Source: Flavisolibacter ginsenosidimutans (GTDB lineage: Bacteria > Bacteroidota > Bacteroidia > Chitinophagales > Chitinophagaceae). Taken from it: DNA of 64,000 bases. Shown here piece after piece: positions 24,660-31,709 of the stretch. The notes under the pieces are model-generated. The model was given only the letters and a program-made list of their open reading frames with translations, had not been told where the DNA came from and did not search any database. The stretch's first letter is position 1; every line of letters begins with the position of its first letter. The DNA is taken from the NCBI RefSeq assembly GCF_007970805.1, contig NZ_CP042433.1:744001-808000 (forward strand), given 5' to 3'. A program made the position numbers and the translations under genes.

Positions 24660-27188
24660 ATGAATTACATCGGCGAGCACCTTCTTCCCGGCAAACTCGG
24701 ACATTTTTTTTTACTTCTATCCTTTGTTTCTTCTATTGGCGCTACGCTGAGTTTTTTTCTTAGCGTACAAAAAAGCCGCAGCCTTGCAAATAACGCCGGT
24801 GCTGCTCAATGGAAAAAACTTGGGCGTTTGTTTTTTGCGCTGGAAGTGTTTTCGGTTTTTGCCGTTTTTTCCATTCTCTTTTACATCATCAGCAATCATT
24901 ATTTCGAATACAAATACGCCTGGCAACACAGCAGCCGTTCGCTTGAAAAAGAATACCTGCTCAGTTGTTTTTGGGAAGGACAGGAAGGAAGCTTCCTGCT
25001 TTGGAGCATCTGGCATTGCGTACTCGGTTCGCTAATCATTTGGAAAGAAAAAGAATGGGAAGGGCCGGTGATGACGGTGATTGCCTTTGCACAAATACTG
25101 CTGGCCACGATGTTGCTCGGCTTTCCAGGGTTGCACATGGGGTCGAACCCATTTTTGTTGTTGCGCAATTCCGGTGTGCTGGATAATGCGCCGGTTTTTT
25201 CCGACATGAACGGCGCCATCCGGCAGGATTACCTTTCGATGATCAAGGATGGCAACGACCTGAATCCGCTGTTGCAGAATTATTGGATGGTAATTCATCC
25301 ACCCGTGCTTTTCATGGGCTTTGCTTCCACCATCATTCCTTTTGCTTTTGCCGTAGGCGGCTTATGGACGAAGAAATACAGCGCCTGGACGAAACCCGCT
25401 TTGCCCTGGACGTTGTTCTCGGCTGCAGTATTGGGAACGGGCATTATGATGGGTGCGGCCTGGGCATATGAGTCGTTGAACTTTGGTGGTTATTGGGCTT
25501 GGGACCCGGTGGAAAACGCATCGCTTGTGCCCTGGCTGATTTTGGTGGCGGGCCTGCATACACTCGTCATTTACCGGCACACGGGCAACGCACTTCGCAC
25601 CACGTTTTTGTTTTTGCTGCTGTCTTTCTTGTTTGTTCTCTACTCCACTTATTTAACCCGCAGTGGCGATTTGCAGGATACTTCGGTTCACGCTTTTACG
25701 GGCGAAGGCATAACCAAATGGCACCTGCGCATTTTTCTTTTGCTCTTTGCTTTACCGGGACTTGGCTTGTTCTTTCGGCGGTACAAATCCATTCCGTTTA
25801 TTGCCAAAGAAGAAGAGGCATCGTCAAGAGAGTTTTGGATGTTTATTGGTTCATTGGTCTTGTTTCTTGCCGCACTGCTCATCATTACGATGACTTCCAT
25901 TCCGGTCTTCAACAAAATTCTCGGCTTGTTTAACGGGAAGGAAAAAACTTTCAGTACAATTGCCTTGGGCGAAGACGCAACTTACTCCTACAACCGCATT
26001 CAAATTTTTGTAGCGCTGATCCTCGGTTTGATTACGGGCATTGGCATGTACCTCAAATACAAATCCACTGGTACACCATTTCTGAAAAAACTCATCGTGC
26101 CTGCAACTGCTGGTCTTGTTGCGGGTGTGCTTGTAGTTTACTTCGGCAAGGTGAATTACGAAGAAAAAACCGTTGGTTTTATGGTTGCTATCTGGACCGC
26201 CGTGGTAGCCGCCGTATTTTCGCTGGTAGCCAACGCCGGTTATATTTTTACGGGATTAAAAACCAATTTGAAGCGGGCCGGCGGCGCCATTTCGCACGTG
26301 GGCTTTGCCACGCTGCTCGTCGGCATATTGATCTCGTCGTCGAAAAAAGAAGTGCTATCGTACAATACCTCGGGAATCTTCATGGATTTTGGCAAAGGCA
26401 GCAAAGAAAAAGCAGGAGAGAACCTAACGCTTTTGAAAGGCGCGAAAACCGACATGGGCAAGTTTTGGGTAACGTACGCAAAAGACTCCGTTCATCCCGA
26501 AAAGCCGCTGTGGTATTACAACCTGCGGTTTGAGCGCAAAGACGGCAAAGAAAATTTTACGCTTACGCCGAACGCATTTGTCAACTACAAAAATCAAAGT
26601 GGTTTGATGGCTAATCCATCAGCCAAGCATTATTGGGACTACGATATTTTCACTTACATCACTTCTTTGCCTGACCCGGCAAAAAATGCGGACACGTCTT
26701 CTTTCCGCACTGTAAAAGCAAACGTTGGCGATACCGTTTTCTATTCGAAGGGGTTTGCCGTGGTAAAGAACGTGCAGTCTTTCCGCAACATTCCGAACGT
26801 ACCCCTTGGGCCAAACGACAGCGCTTCGGTGGCAACGCTGGATATTTTTGCCAAGACGGGTTCACGCTACGAAGGCAAGCCGATTCTCATTAACAAAGAC
26901 GGACAAAGTTTTCTGCAAACCGACACGCTTACGGCTGAAAGCCTCGTGTTTCAATTGCAAAAAGTGGATGGAAAAAAGATTGAACTCGGCGTAAAAGAGT
27001 CTGAGTCCATCATGCAGTACGTAACGCTGAAAGCGTATAAATTCCCCTTTATCAATCTCGTTTGGCTCGGCACCATCATTACGGTTCTTGGCTTTATTGT
27101 TAGCCTGTTTTACCGTAGGCAGCAAGGCCGCGTCAGCAAGGCGCGACTAAAGATTGTAAAGACGGCCGGGAAAAGCGTGGAGGTTTAA
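24660..27188 (+). CDS. ccmF: Cytochrome c heme lyase CcmF
   Basis: An 842-residue polytopic membrane protein that attaches heme to apocytochrome c in system I. It has the WWD-like region with GGYWAWDPVENASLVPWL near residues 276-293, the HPPVLFMGF quinol/heme-side block, and TYLTRSGDLQDTSVHAF. About 15 hydrophobic segments are visible, with a large periplasmic domain near the C-terminus (about 570-810) and a final helix. Other ccm genes (A, B, C) are not in the window. Together with the CxxxY CcmE it suggests the Bacteroidota-type system I. The start ATG follows ccmE by 6 nt. Confidence 0.93.
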   Translation: MNYIGEHLLPGKLGHFFLLLSFVSSIGATLSFFLSVQKSRSLANNAGAAQWKKLGRLFFALEVFSVFAVFSILFYIISNHYFEYKYAWQHSSRSLEKEYLLSCFWEGQEGSFLLWSIWHCVLGSLIIWKEKEWEGPVMTVIAFAQILLATMLLGFPGLHMGSNPFLLLRNSGVLDNAPVFSDMNGAIRQDYLSMIKDGNDLNPLLQNYWMVIHPPVLFMGFASTIIPFAFAVGGLWTKKYSAWTKPALPWTLFSAAVLGTGIMMGAAWAYESLNFGGYWAWDPVENASLVPWLILVAGLHTLVIYRHTGNALRTTFLFLLLSFLFVLYSTYLTRSGDLQDTSVHAFTGEGITKWHLRIFLLLFALPGLGLFFRRYKSIPFIAKEEEASSREFWMFIGSLVLFLAALLIITMTSIPVFNKILGLFNGKEKTFSTIALGEDATYSYNRIQIFVALILGLITGIGMYLKYKSTGTPFLKKLIVPATAGLVAGVLVVYFGKVNYEEKTVGFMVAIWTAVVAAVFSLVANAGYIFTGLKTNLKRAGGAISHVGFATLLVGILISSSKKEVLSYNTSGIFMDFGKGSKEKAGENLTLLKGAKTDMGKFWVTYAKDSVHPEKPLWYYNLRFERKDGKENFTLTPNAFVNYKNQSGLMANPSAKHYWDYDIFTYITSLPDPAKNADTSSFRTVKANVGDTVFYSKGFAVVKNVQSFRNIPNVPLGPNDSASVATLDIFAKTGSRYEGKPILINKDGQSFLQTDTLTAESLVFQLQKVDGKKIELGVKESESIMQYVTLKAYKFPFINLVWLGTIITVLGFIVSLFYRRQQGRVSKARLKIVKTAGKSVEV

Positions 27189-27190
27189 GA

Positions 27191-27285
27191 AAGTGAAACG
27201 TGAGATGAGAAAGGTGAAACCGAAAAGTCTTTACGGATTTCGCTCACTCTGGTTTCACGGTTTACTTTTCACGTCTCACTTTTCG
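27191..27285. repeat. Inverted pair of 7-nt arrays
   Basis: Left arm heptads aagtgaa, acgtgag, atgagaa, aggtgaa, accgaaa (27191-27225) and right arm ggtttca, cggttta, cttttca, cgtctca, cttttcg (27251-27285) are mutually reverse complementary in degenerate form. The ccmF stop at 27186-27188 immediately precedes it. Confidence 0.75.
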
Positions 27286-27362
27286 TCCAACTTTAAATTT
27301 TTCTAAACAGCATTTCTTTAAGAAGGCTTGTCTTTTTGAAAAAGGCTGGCTTATTTTTAATC

Positions 27363-28022
27363 ATGCGCTGCTGTGTATTTCTTTTCTGCTTTCTTTTTTC
27401 TTTTGCGGTTGCCCGTGCGCAGGAAACACCGTCTCAACAAAATAAATGGGGGCCGAATGATACCATCGTCGTTCCGGCCATTATTGTTGATGGTGTGAGT
27501 TATCCTTACAGCGAATTGCCCGAAGTCACCGTTTCTAAGTTGCCCTACAACCAGATGCTGAAACAAATGCAGGCCTACAACCGTTTGCGCAACGCCGTGT
27601 TTGTGACTTATCCTTATGCGCGGCAAGCGGGAGTCGTTATTAATGATGTAAATGCCCATCTCCTTATTGTTTCGGATAATAGCGAGAGGAAAAAATACAT
27701 CAAGTCGCGGGAGAAGGAGTTGAAGAAACAATTCAGCGACCCGCTTTCCAACCTTTCTGTTTACCAGGGGCGGGTTTTGATGAAGCTAATCAACCGGCAG
27801 ACAGGCAACAATTGCTACGACCTTATTAAAGAATACCGGGGCGGCTTACAGGCAAGGTTGTACCAAACCGTTGCTTTCTTTTTTGGTTCCAGTCTCAAGC
27901 AACCTTACGATTGGCAAAACGATATCACCGACCGGCAGATTGAAGCCATTGTGCGGGAGATTGATGGCGTTTGGTACATGAACCCAAACCGGCCGGAGAT
28001 GAGACCTGCGGCTACAAATTGA
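27363..28022 (+). CDS. DUF4294 domain-containing exported protein
   Basis: A 219-residue protein beginning with a signal peptide (RCCVFLFCFLFSFAVARAQ). The mature part matches DUF4294, a family nearly confined to Bacteroidota, with VDGVSYPYSELPEV, LRNAVFVTYPYARQAGVVIND, GRVLMKLINRQTGNNCYDLI and YRGGLQARLYQTVAFFFGSSL blocks. Its function is unknown; it is probably periplasmic. I chose ATG 27363; a TTG at 27336 would add nine residues and is a real alternative. It lies downstream of ccmF after a repeat pair, so cotranscription is uncertain. Confidence 0.82.
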   Translation: MRCCVFLFCFLFSFAVARAQETPSQQNKWGPNDTIVVPAIIVDGVSYPYSELPEVTVSKLPYNQMLKQMQAYNRLRNAVFVTYPYARQAGVVINDVNAHLLIVSDNSERKKYIKSREKELKKQFSDPLSNLSVYQGRVLMKLINRQTGNNCYDLIKEYRGGLQARLYQTVAFFFGSSLKQPYDWQNDITDRQIEAIVREIDGVWYMNPNRPEMRPAATN

Positions 28023-28104
28023 TTTAGAACGAAAGCAATAGGCGGGAGGTGTATATCCTAGTTAATTAGCAATAAATATTGTACCCACTGCAGAGCATTT
28101 ATAA

Positions 28105-29676
28105 TCATTCGCTGTTTCCCTCTTTGGCCAACACATCCACAGTCTTTTTATAAAAAAATGCTGCCCTCTCAGGAGAAGAACCAATGCTTACAATCCCCAG
28201 TTTTCCGTATTGCGATAAAGCGCTGATCAAATGAAACATTACGCCTTCCTGCGAACTGCCGTCGTATAAAAGTTCGTTGCACATGGCAATCTCAATCATG
28301 TCGTGCGGTGTTAATCCTTTATAGCTATCGCTTTGCAGATTATCGGAGCAGAGGTAATAACGGGGTTGCCCGTTGCCGGTAAAATACATTCCTTTCGCAG
28401 CGTCGTACGTTCCGCACGTTAAAAACTGTAACATCAGGTAGGGATGGGTTGTGCCGCCTTTGCGCAAGTTAATTTCGATGGCGTAATGCTTCCATTGTCC
28501 CGCTTCTTTCACACTGATGAAATCAATTGCAAAACGACCTAACGCACCGTAGTTCTTTAACTCTTCCGCTATCCGTCTACCCATTTCACCAATTGCTGCG
28601 GAGTACTCGGCGTTAGCCGGAAAAGAGGCTCCTAAATAAACCTGGCTGCCTTCGCCGCCCATCATTTGATCGTGAGTGGAAATGATATCGATCTTTCCCA
28701 GGGGATTGACACGGCATTGCACTGAGGGAGAGCATTTGATACCTCCTTCGATAAAGGCTTCCACAACACCCCGTTCGGTTTTAAATTTCCCGAGAAAACT
28801 AAGATAGTTTGCGTCGGCTGCCACCACTTGCAAACGCTTCGGCAATTCATTTTTAATCCATGTTTCCAGGCATGAAGCAGGCGGCGCGCCTGCATAAGAA
28901 AAGATTGCATTTCCTTCACCGGAAAAGCCTTCGTTGATTTTAACGACGGCTTTTTTTAGCGACGGGTTTTCGACTTTCAGGTGAAGCAAAGCCATGATAA
29001 TGTCTTCTTCTGTTGAAAGGTCTTCAAACCCCGGTGGTGTGGCAATGCCGCAAGCGTAAAATATTTTTCGGCCGTTGCTCTTGTTGCCCAGGTGCACCAG
29101 GTCGGGGTCGCAACCATACACCGGCACCTGCAGTGCCACCGCCAGCGAACGTTCGGCTTCGGTAACGTTAAAACACGCAAGGTGTGCCACGTGATCAAAG
29201 GGAATGCTGGCCCGAATGCGCTTTACCAAACGTGGCCTTTCAAGGATTTTCTTTGTTAATGACTTTGACGAACCATCAAAACAGCTTAATAAAGTAAGTC
29301 GTTGACGTGCGTGGTAACTTGTGATGCCGGGCAGCAGGTGCAGGTAATAATCAACAATTATTGGGTCAATGGGCATGCTGGTAACATAAATGACATTGGT
29401 GTGCGGCATGCGCAGCAGCATGAGCATGCACAGCATCCGCTCTTCGTAAAAGTTGATGCCCTCGATTTTTTTGAGGGTATCGGGATCAAGCGTAAGGCTT
29501 GGGACAACGATGACGGTTTTAGGCGCCATCTTATCGGGGAAGTAACGTTCGAATTGTACTTCAAAATTCTTTTGCAGCCTTCTAAATTCTCGTCTTTCTT
29601 CATCCAACTCAGCGGCGTACTGCCTGTTGAATAGATGCTGCAGTCTTAGTGCAGAGGCATGGTTTGGTGCATCCAT
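28105..29676 (-). CDS. PGM1-like ATP-grasp peptide ligase
   Basis: A 523-residue protein related to the ATP-grasp peptide ligase PGM1, which in pheganomycin synthesis joins a nonproteinogenic N-terminal residue to ribosomal peptides. N-terminal half: VIVVPSLTLDPDTLKKIEGI and HAR/LLSCFDGSSKSLTKK. ATP-grasp core: AVVKINEGFSGEGNAIFSY, GVVEAFIEGGIKCSPSVQ, RFAIDFISV, and IEINLRKGGTTHPY with metal ligands. The C-terminus (CSDNLQSDSYKGLTPHDMIEI onward) is the PGM1-type extension. No peptide precursor gene, transporter or tailoring enzyme is adjacent. The start at 29676 has no strong alternative. The reaction here is unknown; amino-acid or peptide ligation is inferred from family. Confidence 0.75.
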   Translation of the reverse strand: MDAPNHASALRLQHLFNRQYAAELDEERREFRRLQKNFEVQFERYFPDKMAPKTVIVVPSLTLDPDTLKKIEGINFYEERMLCMLMLLRMPHTNVIYVTSMPIDPIIVDYYLHLLPGITSYHARQRLTLLSCFDGSSKSLTKKILERPRLVKRIRASIPFDHVAHLACFNVTEAERSLAVALQVPVYGCDPDLVHLGNKSNGRKIFYACGIATPPGFEDLSTEEDIIMALLHLKVENPSLKKAVVKINEGFSGEGNAIFSYAGAPPASCLETWIKNELPKRLQVVAADANYLSFLGKFKTERGVVEAFIEGGIKCSPSVQCRVNPLGKIDIISTHDQMMGGEGSQVYLGASFPANAEYSAAIGEMGRRIAEELKNYGALGRFAIDFISVKEAGQWKHYAIEINLRKGGTTHPYLMLQFLTCGTYDAAKGMYFTGNGQPRYYLCSDNLQSDSYKGLTPHDMIEIAMCNELLYDGSSQEGVMFHLISALSQYGKLGIVSIGSSPERAAFFYKKTVDVLAKEGNSE

Positions 29677-29822
29677 TGCTTTATTGGTTTACTGGAGTAA
29701 GAAAAACGAGTCCGACAGAGTTAGGAGGAAAAAAGCAAAGGAAAAATGATTTTAGGCAGTTCGGGAAATGATAAATTAAGTGTTGAACACATAGATAGTG
29801 CGCAAAAGTTTATAAAAAAAGT

Positions 29823-30308
29823 TCAAAACAATGTGCGTACGCCAGCGTAGTGTTTTGCTTCGTGTTCCAACAGCCATTTCTTTCGCCACAAGCCGCCAGC
29901 ATAACCCGTTAGGCTTTGATTGGAACCAATCACGCGGTGACAAGGAACAATAATGGCCAGATTGTTTTTGCCGTTGGCAGAAGCTACCGCACGAATGGCT
30001 TTTACATCGCCGTATTGTTTGGAGAGATCATTATAGCTGACCGTTTTGCCGAAAGGAATTTGTAAAAGAAGTTGCCAAACCTTTTGCTGAAAACCGGTGC
30101 CGCTTTGTAGCAACGGAAGGTCAAAGGTTCTGCGCTGGCCAGAGAAGTATCCATCCAATTGTTTTGCGCACAAATCGAGTAAAGGATGTTCATCGCTTTG
30201 CAGCGTCGTTTCTTCGTTCACGAAAAGCAGGGCTTGCAAATGTTCATCCGAACAAATCAGTTTTAAGCCACCCAATGGCGAAGGGTAGTAAGCGGTAAAG
30301 GTTTTCAT
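29823..30308 (-). CDS. ogt: Methylated-DNA-protein cysteine methyltransferase
   Basis: A 161-residue suicide repair protein that moves the alkyl group from O6-alkylguanine in DNA to its own cysteine. The active site IVPCHRVIGSNQSLTGYAGG is complete with the Cys near residue 121, followed by WRKKWLLEHE. The DNA-binding winged-helix part contains VWQLLLQIPFGKTVSYNDLS. The length fits Ogt-type enzymes without the Ada N-terminal domain. The start codon overlaps the csaA stop as ATGA, suggesting translational coupling with csaA. Confidence 0.96.
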   Translation of the reverse strand: MKTFTAYYPSPLGGLKLICSDEHLQALLFVNEETTLQSDEHPLLDLCAKQLDGYFSGQRRTFDLPLLQSGTGFQQKVWQLLLQIPFGKTVSYNDLSKQYGDVKAIRAVASANGKNNLAIIVPCHRVIGSNQSLTGYAGGLWRKKWLLEHEAKHYAGVRTLF

Positions 30309-30643
30309 CCAATTTTTAAACCGTTTGAAACGGGTGATTTTGGCGCCAACAAAACAACTTCCTTCTTTTCATCGTAAATGCCCAACACGAGGCATTCGCT
30401 TAAAAAACCGGCAATGTTTTTAGGCATAAAGTTGACAACGGCAATGACCTGCTGTCCTTTTAAATTTTCCGGTGTGTAATGGTGGGTGATTTGCGCCGAG
30501 GAGTTTTTTATCCCAACTTCTTCGCCAAAATCAATGGTCAGTTGATAAGCCGGTTTGCGGGCCTGCAAAAAGGTGTTTGCTTCAAGGATGGTTCCTACGC
30601 GAATGTCAAGCTTTTCAAAATCAGCCCAGTTGATGTAGTCCAT
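30305..30643 (-). CDS. csaA: tRNA-binding protein CsaA
   Basis: A 112-residue OB-fold protein of the tRNA-binding domain family. The start is MDYINWADFEKLDIRVGTIL, and it has ARKPAYQLTIDFGEEVGIKNSS, the QITHHYTPENLKGQQVIAVVNF block, and VLGIYDEKKEVVLLAPKS. CsaA binds tRNA or tRNA-like ligands as a homodimer; B. subtilis CsaA was proposed as an export-related chaperone. ATG 30643 matches the known family start; the upstream extension is not conserved-looking. It ends in an ATGA overlap with ogt, so both are one transcript. Confidence 0.93.
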   Translation of the reverse strand: MDYINWADFEKLDIRVGTILEANTFLQARKPAYQLTIDFGEEVGIKNSSAQITHHYTPENLKGQQVIAVVNFMPKNIAGFLSECLVLGIYDEKKEVVLLAPKSPVSNGLKIG

Positions 30644-30717
30644 ACTCTGCAAATTAGCAAATGTGACAATGAAAGTGCTGCATCGAGACACAATCTGCAG
30701 ATGGAATCAGTTGCAAA

Positions 30718-31584
30718 TCAGTCCAACAAATCCGCAAGGCGCATCAATTCCTCCTTTTTGTAAAATTCTTTTTCGTTATCGAAACAGCGAGCGGTTTCTT
30801 CGAGCAAGTGCTGAATCACTTTTTTGTTGGAAAGTGGTTTGAAATAAGAATGCACCGGCGGCACGGAAATGCGTTTGAAATAACTTTCAATGTCCTTGTG
30901 CGTAAACACCATGCCGCTGGAAGGATCAATGTAGAACTCCACTTTTGAGATGTAATCTGTGGTGCCTTCCAAACTGTAGCCGGGCTTGAAATACGCCAGC
31001 ACAAACTGTTTGGGAATGTTGATGGCTTTTACCGGTATGTCAAGCAGTTCGCAAAGAATAAGGTAAATAATGCCGTCGCTTAATTGATTACCGCGTTTTG
31101 ATTCCAACACTTTATGAATGAAAAATTCGTTCGCCTCGTTGTAATTGATCTCGGTTCCTTTGAGGCCATAATAACTGTACAAAATGCCGGTTACAATGCG
31201 CACTTGTTCAAGCGGCGTTAGGTAAGCGTTCAGTTCAAGCCAAATATTGCGGCGAATTTTTTCAATCTCTACGAGTGATGCTGCTGTCGTTAAATCGGGG
31301 CATTGAAACTTGGCCACGAGCAGGGCGGCAACCAGCATGTCGTGATGCCCCGAAAGATTCCATTGGCGAAAGTCCTCGGATAAATCATTGTAATGAAGGC
31401 GGTGAATGATGTTTTCGATGCGCTCTTGCAAGCGTTCGTCGGGTGTGGTTTCCCAAAGGTGTTCAAGGTTTGGAATAATGGTGCGACCAAAGTCTAAAAG
31501 CTTGGTCGATACGGCGCCGAACACTTCGCTGTCCGGGTCGTCAATGAGTTTAAAAAGGGCCGATATTTCATTTGTCTCTTCCAT
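30718..31584 (-). CDS. SirB1/transglutaminase-like family protein
   Basis: A 288-residue protein. It opens with ISALFKLIDDPDSEVFGAVS, a HEAT-like helical segment, and continues with ALLVAKFQCPDLTTAASLVE. The SirB1-family core (FFIHKVLESKRGNQLSDGIIYLILCELLDIPV) and the YIDPSSGMVF segment resemble the transglutaminase-like domain found in SirB1 proteins. The usual catalytic Cys-His-Asp triad is not all evident. SirB1 function is unknown. It sits 74 nt upstream of csaA on the same strand and could share its transcript. Upstream (31585-31709) are repeat elements separating it from topA. Confidence 0.85.
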   Translation of the reverse strand: MEETNEISALFKLIDDPDSEVFGAVSTKLLDFGRTIIPNLEHLWETTPDERLQERIENIIHRLHYNDLSEDFRQWNLSGHHDMLVAALLVAKFQCPDLTTAASLVEIEKIRRNIWLELNAYLTPLEQVRIVTGILYSYYGLKGTEINYNEANEFFIHKVLESKRGNQLSDGIIYLILCELLDIPVKAINIPKQFVLAYFKPGYSLEGTTDYISKVEFYIDPSSGMVFTHKDIESYFKRISVPPVHSYFKPLSNKKVIQHLLEETARCFDNEKEFYKKEELMRLADLLD

Positions 31585-31618
31585 TTCTTCACAGATTCAA
31601 TTACACAATTTTTTGACA

Positions 31619-31699
31619 AACCTGCCTGCCCGCAGGCGGGTTACACGAATTAGAATATCCGTAAACAAACATTCATTTCCTGTGCCAGCAATTCGTGTA
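31619..31699. repeat. Palindromic repeat (REP-like) plus inverted 11-mers
   Basis: 31619-31642 is a near-perfect palindrome of the type aacctgcctgcccgcaggcg, widespread in many Bacteroidota genomes (recollection, not checked). ttacacgaatt at 31641-31651 and aattcgtgtaa at 31689-31699 are exact reverse complements, with cgtgtaattcgtgtcat at 31693-31709 as a tandem continuation. The set lies between the SirB1-like and topA genes. Confidence 0.6.
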
Positions 31700-31709
31700 A
31701 TTCGTGTCA

